From positions 12,853,001 through 12,917,000 of the forward strand of contig JAPVLO010000019.1 in NCBI GenBank assembly GCA_027257055.1: a stretch of 64,000 nucleotides of DNA. Reading direction: 5' to 3'. The translations under genes were made by a program, and so were the position numbers. Of this stretch, positions 23,656 through 36,115 are shown in pieces (the first letter of the stretch is position 1; each line of letters starts with the position of its first letter). The stretch comes from Cephalopachus bancanus (Eukaryota > Chordata > Mammalia > Primates > Tarsiidae). The notes beneath the pieces were generated by a model. That model was not told the origin of the DNA. It saw only the letters and a list, made by a program, of their open reading frames with translations, and searched no databases.

Positions 23656-25715
23656 TTACTTATTTATTTTAGAGGTGTGGGGTACAAGTGGGGGTTTACT
23701 ACAGAAATAGGTTACATGCAGGTAAAGTTTGGGCTTCTAGCTGGCCCTGTCTCTCCCAATAGTGGGCCAGGTACCCAGTGTGCTCGTCACATGCCCCTCT
23801 TCCCTCCTCCCTCCCACCGTTTTATAGCAGTGATCAGTGTCTGCGGATCCCACCCTTGTGCTAGCATGACCAGTGTTCAGGGCCTGCTTATGAGTGAGAA
23901 CATGTGGTATTCGGTTCTTTATTTCTGTGTTAGTACACTAATATGTACTGTCAATAGTGATGATCTGTAGCTGCATCCAAGTTGCTGCAAAAGTCATGAG
24001 TTTGTTCTTCTTTATGGCTGCACAATATTCCATCATGTATATGTTCCACTTTTTCTTTATCCAGTCTACTTTTGAGGGGCATCTGGGCTGTTAGTTCTAT
24101 GTTTTTGCTATTGTGAATCGTGTTGCAATAAATATTCATGTGTAGGTCCCTTTTTTGGCAGAGTGTTTTATGTTCCGCTGAGTATATTCCCAGGAGAGGT
24201 ACTGCTTGAATATATGGAAGCTCAATTAGTAGTTCTTTGAGAAATCAGTACACGGCTTTCCATAGAGATTGAATTAGCTTACATTCCTCTCAACAGTGTA
24301 GAAGTGTCTCCTTTTCGCCACAGCCATGCCAACACCTGTTGTTTTTTTGACTTACTAATGATAGCCATTCTTACTGGTATCAGGTGATATCTCATTCTAG
24401 TTTTGATTTGTATTTTTCTCATAATTAGCAAGGCTGGCATTTTTTCATGTTAATGTTGGCTGCTTGTATGTCATCCTGGGAGAAGTGTCTGTTCGTGTCC
24501 TTTGCCCACTTTCTAATAGAATTTTTCCCCATTTTAATCCAATTGAGTTCTTTGTAGATCCTGGATATTAGGCCTTTGTCAGATGCATAGCTTGCAAATA
24601 TTTTTTCCCATTCTATGGTTTGTCTCTTTACTGCCTTGATGGTTTATCTTGCTATGCAAAAACTTTTTATTTTGATAAGGTCCCACCTGTCTATCTTAGC
24701 TTTTGTTGCAGTTGTTTTTGAGGACTTGGCCACTAGTTCATTGCCTACTCTGATGTCCAGAAGGGTGTTTCTTATGTTTTTTTCTAAGATTCTCAGTTTG
24801 AGATTTTAAGTACTTGCTCCAATTTAATTTTTGCATATGGTGATAGGTAAGCATCCAATTTCATTCTTCTGCATGTGGCTAGTCAGTTTTTCCAACACCA
24901 TTTGCTAAATGTTGTCTCCCTTACCCATGTCTTTTAAATGACTTTGTTGAAGATGAGTTTGTTGAGGGACTGTGTTTTTATTTCTACATTCTCTGTCTGA
25001 TTCTATTGGTTTATGTGCCTATTCCTGTACCAACCCATGCTGTCTTAGATACTGTAGCCTTGTAATATAGTTTAAAGTATGGAAGTATGATACCTCTAGC
25101 TTTGTCAAAATGATGTCAAAATTTTGTCCAAAATGTTGTTGGCAATTTGATAGGGATTGCATTGAATTTGTAGGTTGCTTTGGGTAGAATAGACATCTTG
25201 ACAATATTGATTCTTCCAATCCACGAGCATGAGATAGTTTTCCATTTGTTTATATCATCCTTTGTTTCTATGAGCAGTGTTTTGTAGTTCTCATTGTAAA
25301 GGTCTTTCACTTCTCTGGTTACGTGAATACCAAGGTATCTCATTTTTTGGTGGTTATTGTGAATGGCATTGGGTTTTTTACATATTTGGTTTTCAGCCTG
25401 ATTGTTGGTGGTATATAGAAATTCAACTGTTTTTTGTGCATTGATTTTGTATCCCAAGAGTTTATCAAAGTTGTTTATTAGAACGAGGAGGTTGACAGAC
25501 TCTCTAGGGTTTTCTAGGCATAGAATCATATCAATCACAAAGAGGGATAACTTAATTTCCTCTTTTCCTATTTGAATACGCCAATTTCTTTCTACTGCTT
25601 GATTGCTCTGACTAGGACTTCCAGTACTATATTGAATAGGTGGGATGAAAGTGGGCCTCCTCTTGTTTCAGTTCTTAGGGGAAATGCTTCCAGCTTCTTT
25701 ACATTGTTTGGAGTA
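23656..25715 (-). mobile_element. L1 LINE, 5'-truncated, minus strand
   Basis: Read on the minus strand it comprises the ORF2 reverse-transcriptase distal part, the C-terminal Cys region and a 3' UTR ending near 23656. The segment at 25116-25538 encodes L1 ORF2 sequence, including [33 protein letters not shown] and [18 protein letters not shown]. Many stops and frameshifts. The 3' UTR wording (ggtgtggggtacaagtgggg) differs from the younger L1 tails in this window, so it is an older subfamily. Confidence 0.85.
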
Positions 25716-28004
25716 TTATGAAAATGGCGAGTCAAATTTTATAAAAATTCTTGTGGATATTTTTATTATTTGGAAGAAGCAATTAAACTTATTATAGCAG
25801 AACCAAAACTTTCTTCACAAATATGCCACAAATGTGTATTTGTTTATTTGTATCAAATTACAGATTACAAAATAATAAAGCAGCTTGCAGTGGACTAAGG
25901 AAAAATGAACATCACCTAGAAATGACAGACTTCAAGAAAAATTCTTCAATGACATTTCTTTTGAATGTAGTAAATGAAAGATCTTTCATTGCCTTCCTTT
26001 GGGGAGATGTGCACATTTATGTTTGTACATGGGAGAGGTGAATTATAATAGGTGGGCTTGGAATCATGTGTGTGAAAAAGAGTAGTCTATCTGTTTTGAA
26101 CATACAAGAAAAAAAAACTGCAGAAGATAACTTTTAGGGTTGTATATTCAGGTCAAAATTCTTCTCTGAAAATTATATCCCTTCCCACTACCTCAAGAGT
26201 AGGTACCAATAGCTATATTTGAGCTATCTGACTATGATTTTCTCTGATAATACTCTTTGAAACTGAGGTAGACTAGACACAAGATGTGATCCTTTCTAAA
26301 GAAAGTGTGAATTGAGAGGTATAGAGATTCAGAATGAATCTGTCTTAACGTGATTCAGAATCATGTCACTAACAAATAATAAGGTGAAAATAGGTTTTTG
26401 CCTCTGAGGTTCCCCACTGTGTGTGTATGTGTTTTTATTGTATGCTTAAATTAGATTGATGTGGTTTTTTTTGTGATATACAACCAAGAGAACCACAACA
26501 AAGAATCTCAGCTTAGAAGCAGATTGAAATCCTCTTGAGTATCTCTTCCATTTTTTAGGCTAGTGAACTGAGACTTGTAGAGGTTTAGTCAATTGCACAG
26601 TTACAAAACTATCTGAAAAACTGACATTTAACTTGAAGCTTGTTACAGTACCCATAAAATATTTTCAAGTTAATATATTTGTATAGTTATAGAGAAAATA
26701 AAGCACATTTGCTTTATGACAGAATCTAAAATAAAGTAATAGAGGTATTAAATGATTTCATTCTACTCGGTAAAGAAACTAGCATTAATTAGATATCTAT
26801 TGTGTGTTATATGCACGTACTGCCTTATTAATACTAAAGACATAACTAAGACATGAGCCACTACAAATTAGAAAATAAAGGCAAATGTCATTAATTCCTT
26901 CAGTCTTCTTGACAATAATTCTGGAGATTTGAAATATGATTTTAGCTCTAATGACTCCAGTGTTTGTGGTTCATTTTTATATTGTCAATAGAATCTTAGA
27001 AAACTAAGGTTGAAAGGAAAACTCCAAGCATATTTCCCAATTAACAAACTCCAACACCTGTTTATCAATGTGTTTTGAACTAACTACAAGTATCCATGGA
27101 TTCCATACAAGAGTGTCTGACAATTCTCACTGACAGAAAGGTCTTTTTTACATAAATAAAGTACTTCTAATGATAGTCTATGTTTTACCAAAGAGCTGAG
27201 AGCCATCATTAGAAACTATAAAAAGTAAAAATAACTTTTAAAAAGATTATGAGTGGCAAAATCAGACTAGACATAGTGAAAATCTTTCCACTTTTTCACT
27301 TCCTGAATGCTGTTTTCTTTCCAATTTGTCACTTCTGACATTGAAATTTTTTACTATGCCATAATTTTCTCATTTTCATCTAATTGTTCCAGACCTAGCT
27401 CCATGTTACTGTCTCAGTGAATACTCATCATAAAGTCTTTACAAGAAAGATAGCTAGCATAAAATCTTTCTACTTCCTCACACTTGAAGAATTAAGTGTG
27501 TGTATATATCTGTATTTTGGGAAAGTTCTTAAATGACCAGCTTCTAAACTAGATGTTAAGTTCACATTAGTTACAATCAAAGAAGTTTAGGATTTAGAAG
27601 GAAAGGGAAGCTGTTACATATAACACAAAGAATAGAATATGGAGACAAGGAAGAAAAAAGATTAGATGAATGCGGACTGTATCTTGAAGCAGCTAACCTC
27701 AATATTCCCAGTGGGATAACTGGTTTGTAGTGACGGAATCTTTATATTTTTATCTTTATATGATGATATTACATTTATATTTAATCTATAATCTTTAATT
27801 TGGCATGAATTCATATAAACTATAATGTTTTGTTTCTTGTAACGGATTGAATCTAGTAAATGACTGTGGTTCCTTTATAAATGTGATAATCATTCTAAAC
27901 AGGTTCTTATAACACACTAGTTTGGTAATATTATTCTATAACATGTAGCAAATCCATACAACAATAAAGCCTTGCAAAATAGTGCATATATTGACTATAA
28001 GCAT
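25716..28004. other. Intergenic sequence with faint ancient repeats
   Basis: No supported gene; the 72-codon ORF at 25823-26041 has no recognised domain. About 26520-26640 has reversed MIR/L2-like wording (ttttttaggctagtgaactg followed by tagaggtttagtcaattgc). The rest is unassigned. Confidence 0.45.
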
Positions 28005-28018
28005 GGAACTTGTCTTTC
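28005..28018. repeat. Target-site duplication, left copy
   Basis: ggaacttgtctttc, identical to 29552-29565. It flanks the inverted L1. Confidence 0.95.
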
Positions 28019-29551
28019 TCTCTCTTTTTAAATTTTCTTTTTTATTTTTTATCTCAAAGATGTGGGGTACAATCCAGGGTTAGGTAAACAAATGTTCATC
28101 ATGCAGGGACCCTTGTTAATGAGGTGTGCCCTCCCTTCCCCAAGCAGATTCCCATTACTGCCAATCCTGCTTCCCTTCCCCCCTCCTGGCAGTTTTCCGC
28201 TATTGCCAATCATCCTCTTGTAGTATTATGCTAATTGTTCAAGGTCCACTTATGAGTGAGAACATGTGATACTCAGTTCTCTGTTTCTGTGAAAGATCAC
28301 TCAGTATTTCAGACTCTAAGTTCATCCAGGCTGCTGCGAAGTTCATGATCTTGTTCTTCTTTATGGCTGCATAATATTCCATTGCGCACATGCACCACAT
28401 TTTCTTTATCCAGTCCTCTTTTGATGGGCAGCACAGTTAGTTCCATGTTCCTACTACTGTGGACAATGCCATGACAAACATACATGTGCAGGTATCTTTT
28501 TTATAGAGTGGCCTGGGTTCTTCCAGGTATATTACCAGTAGGGGGATTGTGGGGTCATTTGGAAGATAGATTTTTTTAGATCTTTAAGGAATTGCCACAT
28601 TGTTTTCCACAGAGGTTGTACAAATTTACACTCCCACCAACAGTGTAGAAGTGTTCCCTTTTTGCCGCATCCTCTCCAGCATCTGTTGTTTTCTGAGTTA
28701 CTGATGATAGCCATCCTGACTGGAGTTACGTGGTATCTCTTCTCAGACCTGGAAATGACAATACAGGAATTCACATGGAAGCATAAATGACCACGAATTG
28801 CCAAAACAATCCTCAGCAAAAATAACAAAGCAGGAGATATCACACTCCCAGACATTAAACTCTATTATAAAACTACAATAATAAAAACAGCCTGATATTG
28901 GTACAAGAACAGGCATATAGACCAATGGAACAGGATAGAGATTCCAGAAGCAAAACCTCAATTTCTCAACCAACACAACTTCAACAAAACCTCCACCACT
29001 GACTGGGGAGGAGAACCTATTCAGTAAATGGTGCTTGGAAAACTGACTGATCACATGCAGAAGATTAAAACAAGATCCCTACCTATCACCACACAAAAAG
29101 TTCAACTCTAAATGATCAAAGACCTCAGTGTAAAACCTCAGACTATAAGAACCTTAGAAAATGCAGGAGATACCGTTATGGAAATTGGAACTGGCAACCA
29201 ATTTCTGATCAAAACCCCAAGTGCCCATGCCATAAGAGATTAGATAGACAAGTGGAACCTCATCAAACTGACAAGCTTCTGAAAAGCCAAAGAAACCATT
29301 AAGAGAGCAGGGAGACAGCCCACAGACTGGGAAAAAATATTTACCAACTGTATGTCTGACAAAGGCCTAACATCTAGGATCTACAAGGAACACAAACATG
29401 CCTAAGAGAAAAAACAAACAGCTCCATTACAAAGTGTGCAAAAAATATGAATAGACAGTTCTCAAAAGAAGACGTACGAGCAGACAACAGATATATGAAA
29501 AAATGCTCAGCTTCCCTAATCATCAAAGAAATGCAAATTAAAACTACACTG
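28019..29551. mobile_element. L1 insertion with 5' inversion (twin priming)
   Basis: 28019-28740 is an L1 3' end on the minus strand (3' UTR plus ORF2 C-terminus, T-rich tail at the left). 28741-29551 is the adjoining upstream ORF2 segment in plus orientation. The plus part ends at aattaaaactacactg, which is where the minus part (starting agagataccacg when reversed) would continue. The two pieces are therefore adjacent in L1 and one is flipped. A perfect 14-bp duplication flanks the whole. Nick context ctttc/aa resembles the L1 endonuclease preference TTTT/AA. The minus-strand ORF at 28532-28855 contains the ORF2 Cys-region wording [19 protein letters not shown]. Confidence 0.93.
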
Positions 29552-29565
29552 GGAACTTGTCTTTC
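29552..29565. repeat. Target-site duplication, right copy
   Basis: ggaacttgtctttc, identical to 28005-28018. Confidence 0.95.
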
Positions 29566-31100
29566 AATCGGTACTAACATTTTTAGTATAACATGTTATG
29601 AGGTCATTTTGTTCCAGGTCTTTATGCTGATACATAATGGATTTTTAACTCAAATTATAAAAGCAATAAATAATTAGTTAAGAAAAATGCAACTAATATT
29701 ATGAAATCACAAAGATATGTGATTTATCTTATAATTGGCTCACTAGTAATTATATAACATAAAAGCATAATATGTCATAAGATATTTGCCTAGAGGTGCT
29801 TGGACTCAACCCCTCAACAAAAAAGGACCAAAATATTGATAAATAAAAAACTAAAAATTGACTAAAGTGTCTGAAGGAAAGTGCTGAAGTATAGCAAATG
29901 ACTGGTAGAATTCCTATGGAACATGAAAAAGCAGTATAATAGCCTACAGAGGGGAGCAAAGCTACCTGCTCCCATCACACAGTCTTCTCCACAAAGATTT
30001 ATCAAAGCCAGGAAGAAATTCTCCTTGTCAGGAAAAGGTAAGATGGAGACCACTAGCAGTTTCCCATACCACGATGGACAACTGCAATCCTTGCTGCAGG
30101 AGAATCCTGCAGTTTTCATGGTCCCTAATACCAGATTAGAGAGCTACTTGATGTTCACACAGTTAGATTGCTTCAGAGGAGGAGCCATGTTGTGAACTCC
30201 AATGTCTATAATTCAGACTGCTACAGAACAACTCTATCTTAAAATCAGAACCACTGCTAGAGTACACCCTGCTCTGGGAGTCAGCATTCACTGTATCTCT
30301 CCATCCTTGAGGTTCTGCTATCATTTTACCACACCCCCACAGGGGGCTGTAGTACCATAACCCTGACTACTTGAAACCTAGGTCTAGGGGAGTGGTTGTG
30401 AATCTGGTGCCTGAGCCCACAAAGCACCCTGCCATCCAAAGAACAGGCAATTATTTCACAGTGGGAAATTAACCTTGGGCTGGCCAAACCACTATGTGTG
30501 TGTACTCTTGATCTGAGAACCAGTTCATCATTCCTATCTCTTAAGAGCCCACAACTGAGTGAGCTGACTTACCATGTACATACCACTTCAGCCTGGGAAC
30601 CACTCTTATACCCTGCCCCCAGTAAAGCTGCACCATTGCCACAATACCCTCCCATGGTCTAGGCTACTGACGCAATGGCTCAAGAGTAACTATATCAAAA
30701 CACTGCTGACATAAGTGAATTTTGAAGAAACCGCATGGAGACTATACTACTGCATCCACCCAAAACCAAAGCCAGTGTAACCTACCTATCCAATACCTAG
30801 AAGCTATCTACAGAAAAAAAGTCATTAAAAAAGAAAGATTACATAAAATTGATAAAATTGGAGGATGTGACTGTTCCACTTGATTTACAGATATAAATGT
30901 AGGAACACAAGAAACATGACATCAAGAAAATATGTCACCTTCAAAGAAACACAATAATTCTCTAGTGACCACCTCCAAGGAACAGAAAATTTACAAAATG
31001 CCTGGAAAAGAATTTGAAATAATGATCTTAAGGAAAATCAGTGAGATACAAAAGAATATAGGCAAATAATTCAACAAAATCAGAAAAAAAAATTCAAGAT

Positions 31101-31183
31101 TTTTTTTTGAAAGTGAGAAAGCAGAATTTATTGAGGACAGAAAAGTTCCCACAGCAGGAGGGGGGCTGAAGGGGTTACTCCAC
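31101..31183 (-). mobile_element. Mini-retroposon: polyadenylated LTR R-region copy (A)
   Basis: An 83-bp insert in the ancient L1, bracketed by aattcaagat (31091-31100) and aattcatgat (31184-31193), a 10-bp duplication with one mismatch. Read on the minus strand it starts gtggagtaaccccttcag, continues to aataaattctgctttctc, and ends actttc followed by eight A. It is homologous to the predicted R region (33560-33631) of the LTR at 33207-33928, starting near the predicted cap site and ending at the predicted poly(A) site. Not a standard SINE: it has no Pol III boxes. Confidence 0.78.
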
Positions 31184-31207
31184 AATTCATGATTTGAATG
31201 AGAAGTT

Positions 31208-32023
31208 TGTTGGGAGCTGGCCATGGAGGCCCGCTAAGTGTTAGGGATCAGGGAGGGCCGTTGACCCCGAGACCACTAGAATGCATTCGGGAGCTGTTGA
31301 CCCCATTACCTCTCCCTTTTCTTGGCACTATAGCCTCCTGTTAGCTCAAGCATAAAAACTCTGAGACTGGGATGAACACAAGCTAACATTAGAAACTCAT
31401 TGTTCCCATTTCCCTTTGACTGCGGTTTTGGCTTCCGTACACGTCCTGGTTCAAGCCAGGAACACATCAAAGAGCCCTAGTGCTGAGAGCCTAGCATGAC
31501 CTTTGGACTGGACCACATTATGCAAGAACTGGTTTTAGTCATTTTGTTAAAGTTCCATTGTGTGTGTTAGGATTAAGTTTAGGAATAGATTGTTTATCAT
31601 TAGGAAAGTTAGTCATAGGTAAAGTGTATGGAATAAAATAAAATATAGATTACTATTGATAAAATGGTATAATGTTTTTAGAAGTTGTACTAGTACTTCT
31701 GAGGGACATTAGCCAAGCATAAGGAACAGAAAGACAATTTTGGGTTTGTTCTTCCTCATGCTTGAAGAAACAGTTGGTGGGCGGGGGACGCCCCCATGCA
31801 CCTGGCTTTGTGTTCACATAGAAGACATGTGAGTCTGTGCAAAATTAGAAGATAAAAACCCTCTGTATTTCTCAATAAAGGGGCTTCTGCAATAGACAGA
31901 GTCCAGTCTCTTTCTTTCTCGCCCCTTTCTTTCTTTCCTCATATCTATCCATCCTAACAGAATCGCCGCTGCTGCCACATCTTTCCAGGGACCATCAAAT
32001 CCTGTAAGGACTGGTCCCCAGCA
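31208..32023 (+). mobile_element. Solo LTR, ERVK/class II-like
   Basis: Begins TGTTGGGAGCTGG, the opening typical of many betaretrovirus-like LTRs, and ends GGTCCCCAGCA. 6-bp flanks gaagtt (31202-31207) and gaaatt (32024-32029) match at 5 of 6 bases; 6 bp is the class II duplication length. A poly(A) signal (aataaa near 31873) is followed by a pyrimidine-rich U5. No internal retroviral sequence remains, so it is a solo LTR from LTR-LTR recombination. Confidence 0.8.
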
Positions 32024-32095
32024 GAAATTCAGTAAAGAGATAGATATCATAAAAAGAACTAAACAGAAATTCTAGAGCTAAAGATTCAATAAAAA

Positions 32096-32389
32096 GCTGG
32101 GCTTGGTGGCTCAGCCTGTAATCCAGCGCTTTGGGAGGCTGAGGTAAGTGGATTGCCTGAGCTCATGGGTTCAAGACCCGCCTGGGCAACTTGGTGAGAC
32201 CTCATCTCTACAATAAATTAAAAAATTAGGCATGTATGGTAGCACGCGCCTGTAGTTCCAGCTACTTGGAAGGCTGAAGTGGAAGGATTGCCGGAGCCCA
32301 GCAGGTCTAGGCTGTGGTGGCCGGGTGCAGCCACTGCATTCCAGTCTGGGCGACAGAGTGAGACTCCAACTCAAAAAAAAAAAAAAAAA
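32096..32389 (+). mobile_element. Alu in the ancient L1
   Basis: Plus-strand dimer gctgggcttggtggctcag ... agactccaactc with a poly(A) tail. Perfect 14-bp duplication aaagattcaataaa (32080-32093 and 32390-32403). Confidence 0.94.
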
Positions 32390-33013
32390 AAAGATTCAAT
32401 AAATGAAATAAAAATACAATTGAGAGCTTCAAGAGCAGACTATATCAAGCAGAAGAAAAAATTTCTAAACTTTGAAATAACCCATTCAAAGGAAAAGAAA
32501 TAAGTAAGAATTTTATAGAATGTAGAAGACCTATGAGACTTATAGGACACCACTAAGCAGACACATAATTGTATTATAGGAATTCAGAGAGAAGAGATGG
32601 AGAAAGGGACAAAAAACACAGTGAATAAAATAATAGCAGAATACTTCTCAAGTGTTAGGAGAAATAGGGACATTCAGTTCCATGAAGCTTACTGGTAGAG
32701 GCAAATGTAAAATCAAACTCAGAATATTCTAGCACTGTAATGATGCTATGTAAATCTTTCAAATCTCTAATATGACGATTAAAAGTAAAAATGGTTAAAA
32801 AAAGTTGCAACTGTAATCCATTATTAAGGAAGACACAACATATAAAGATATAAATTAAGGAAATGAAAATATAAGTTGTTGGGGGAGGTGGATAAAAGTT
32901 TAGAGTATTTTTACAGAATCAAAGTCAAGTTGTCATCAGCTTAAACTAGTTTATTATTACTACAAGATTGTTTATGTTAGGTTTATGGTAACTACAGAAA
33001 AGAAATTGCAACA

Positions 33014-33051
<38 letters not shown>
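33014..33051. repeat. (CA)n microsatellite
   Basis: About 18 CA units within the ancient L1; a looser CA-rich stretch follows at 33095-33115. Confidence 0.95.
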
Positions 33052-33054
<3 letters not shown>

Positions 33055-33528
33055 GAATCAAAGCTTGGTAACACATATACATACAAAAACATGCATATAC
33101 AAACACACACACACAAATCCCAACCTATGAAAAGACAAACAATAAGAGAGGAAGAAATGAACAAAGAATATGCAAAACAGCCAGAAAACAATGAACAAAA
33201 TGGCAGTGAGAGAAGATATAACTAGAGGAAAGGTAGGCAGACAGATAGGACAGGTTCCCCCATAACAAAGTAGCAAATTTCCTACAGGTCTCTCAGACTG
33301 ACTCATGTCAGTAAACAAGCTCCCTACAACCCTGGCAAGCTCAGCCAAGAAAATGTTCACTGCCAGGATTAGAAAACAAACCCAGCAGCTTGCTGCGAAG
33401 TGCCAACCAATCAGCTCACTATTATGTCCCTACCTCCAGCTAATTGGTTCTTAAAACTGACTGATCAGCACAAGGTGCCAAGCAATCAATTCACAGCTAG
33501 TACTAGCCAGTCGGCTTGGTCTTAGGGT

Positions 33529-33535
33529 TATATAA
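33529..33535 (+). promoter_or_regulatory. LTR TATA box
   Basis: tatataa lies 31 bp upstream of 33560, the base at which similarity to the two retroposed R copies begins. That fits a Pol II start site. Confidence 0.7.
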
Positions 33536-33607
33536 GCACCAGGTTTCATTTCCAAATCAGCAATCCTCTCAGGTTCCCTCCCACTGTGGAAGTTTTTCTG
33601 TCCTCTC

Positions 33608-33631
33608 AATAAATCCTATTTTCTCACTTTC
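33608..33631 (+). terminator. LTR poly(A) signal and cleavage zone
   Basis: aataaa at 33608-33613. The retroposed copy at 31101-31183 changes from LTR sequence to poly(A) at the position equivalent to 33631, 18 nt downstream. Confidence 0.7.
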
Positions 33632-36115
33632 TCCTGGGTGTGCGATAAGAACCCAGACCTGAAGGGCTGCTGAAGGTCATTGGAACTAAAGAGCCACACA
33701 CCCTGGAGACTGGCTCGCCAGTCAAAGGAGCTGGCTGAATTGAAAGAGCTGCCAGCAGAGAGTGTGACTCTGGTGCTGAGATTCTTCTCCGGGTTAGCTC
33801 GCCAGCCTGTTAGAGCCCACAGTCTCAGGGCTTGGCTTGCCAGCCCATTGAGCTGACATTCTTTGGAGCTCAGCTTGCCGATCCATTGAGCCGACACTCT
33901 CACAGTCCTGCTGACCAGAAAATCTGCATCAGGAGTATGTCCTTACCTTTTAATAATAATCTTTTATGTAAATGGATTAAATTTCAAATTGAAAAATGTA
34001 AAGTGACTGAATGGATAAAAAGAAAATGGCCCAGTGGTATGCTGTCTACAAGAGACTCACTTCACTTCTGAGAACATGTATAAATTGAAAGTGAATATAT
34101 GGGAAAAGATATACCATGCAAATGTAAACCAAAAGTGAGAGGAATATCTATGGTTGTATCAGATGAATAAACTTTAAGTCAAAAACCATAAAAAGTGACC
34201 AAAAGAGGTTATTATATAATGATACAAGGGTCAATTCAGCAAGAGAATATAACAATGGTAAACATATATGCATTCAACATCAAAGCACTCCAACATATAA
34301 ATCAATTATTGTTAGATCTTAAGAGAGAAACTGCAATACAACAATAGTAGGGGACTTGACACCCTGCTTTCAGCAATGCTAAGATCATCCAGGAATAAAA
34401 TCAACAAAAAACATAGAATTTAAACTGCACTCTGGGTCAAATTGATCTACCAGACATTCCCAAGCCATTTCATTCAACAGCAACAGAATATAGCTTTTTC
34501 TCAATTGCATGTGGTACATTCCACAGGATAGACAAATGCTAGGCCAAAATACCAGGTCTTAACAAATGTAAAAAGATAGAGGTAATTTCAAATACCTTGT
34601 CTGTCAACAAACATATAAAACCAGAAATCAATAAGGGAAGTATGTTTGTAAACTTTACAAACACATAGAAATTAAACAACATGCTACTGAATAATCAATA
34701 GGTTAATAAAGAAATTAAAAGGAAAATTAAAAAATTTTTTGAGACAAATGAAAATGGAAACACACATATAAAACTCATAGGATCCAGCAAATTTTTTCTA
34801 GATGAAAGTTTATAGCAATAAATGCCTATTTCATAGAAATAGAACAATCTCAAATAAACAACCTAATGCAAGATCTGAGACTATAAAACTACTAGGAAAA
34901 AATATGGGAAATGCTTCGTGACGTTGGATTGGGTAAGAAATTTTTGGATAAAACCTCAAAAGTCAGGACAGCAAAAGCAAAAATAGACAAGTAGAAAAAT
35001 ACATCAAACTGAAAAGCTACTGCACAACAAAAGAAGACTCAACAGAGTGAAAAAACAACCTAAAGAGTAGGAGAAAACATTTGCAAACTGTACAGCTGAT
35101 AAGTGGTTAATATTCAGAATACATAAGTAACTCAAAAAACTCAATAAGAAAAAACAACAATCTGATTGAAAAATGGGCTAAATACCTTAATAGATATTTA
35201 TCAAAAGAAGACATACGCATGGCTAACAGGCATATGAAAAATGTTTAATATCACATATTATCAGAAAAATGCAAATCCAAACCACAAGATATCATTTTAC
35301 TCCAGTTAGAATGACTATTATCAAAGAGACAAAAGGTAACTAGTGATGATGAGAATGTTTATATTACCACATTTGGTGGGAATGTATGGAAAACAGGATG
35401 GATATTTCTCAAGAAACTAAAAGTATAACTACCATATGATCCAGCAATATACTAGGTATATATCTAAAGGAAAAAAAAGTCAGTCTGCTGAAGCGATATC
35501 TGCCTTCCCATGTTTATTGCTGTACTATCCACAATATCCAAGATATGAACTTAATCCAAGTGTCTAACAATGATCAAATAGCTAAAGAAAATGTGTTGTA
35601 TATACAAAATAAAATGCTATTCAGCAATAAAAAAGAAGAAAATCCTATCATTTGTCCATGAATGTACCTGAAGGACAGTATGTTAAGTGAAGTAAGCCAG
35701 ACAAAGAAAGACAAATATTTCATGTTCTTACTCATATGTAGAATCTAAAAAAATTGATCTCACAGAAATAATGAATAATATAGCAGGTACCAGAGATTGG
35801 GAAGAACAAGGAGGATGGAAAAAGGTTGGTCAATGGGTACAAAGTCACAATTAGAAAGAAAGCATAAGTTCTGATGTCCGATTTCACAGTAAAGTGACTA
35901 TAGTTAAAGATGAGATACTGTATTGTTTCAAAATAATTAAAAGAGAAGGTCTTGAATGTTCTCACCATGAAGAAATAACAAATGCCTGAAATAGTGGATA
36001 TTTAATTACTCTGATTTGATTATTGTTCACCGTACACACATATCAAAATATCACATTGTACTATATAAATATACACAATTATTATGCTTTAATTTAAATA
36101 AAAAATAATAAATAA

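Larger units (their letters stand above)
33207..33928 (+). mobile_element. Solo LTR, ERV1-like
   Basis: Starts TGAGAGAAGA and ends ATCTGCA, with 4-bp flanks gcag (33203-33206) and tcag (33929-33932). The U3 region has CCAAT-type motifs (aaccaatcagc near 33406). A TATA box (tatataa, 33529-33535), a predicted cap site near 33560 and AATAAA at 33608-33613 define R as about 33560-33631. The interrupted L1 resumes as gagtatgtccttacc. This LTR family also gave the R-region mini-copies at 31101 and 52875. Confidence 0.82.
29800..36115 (+). mobile_element. Ancient L1 (L1M type), plus strand, heavily interrupted
   Basis: From left to right: 5' UTR-like sequence (about 29800-30800), ORF1-region wording (30840-31100, 32024-32095, 32404-33200), the endonuclease half of ORF2 (33929-34800), then a jump to the distal ORF2 (from about 34870) and a 3' UTR ending in an A-rich tail near 36115. 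The centre of ORF2 is deleted near 34870. No frame survives. Later insertions at 31101, 31208, 32096 and 33207 split it, and because the L1 sequence resumes on both sides it supplies the pre-insertion reference for each. The left boundary is approximate. Confidence 0.82.

Noticed and set aside
25116..25538. 140-codon reverse-transcriptase-like ORF as a separate gene
   Set aside because: Part of the ORF2 of a 5'-truncated L1 with flanking L1 sequence in other frames.
31208..32023. LTR at 31208 and LTR at 33207 as two ends of one provirus
   Set aside because: They start and end differently, have different duplication lengths (6 and 4 bp), and the sequence between them is L1 and Alu, so they are separate solo LTRs.
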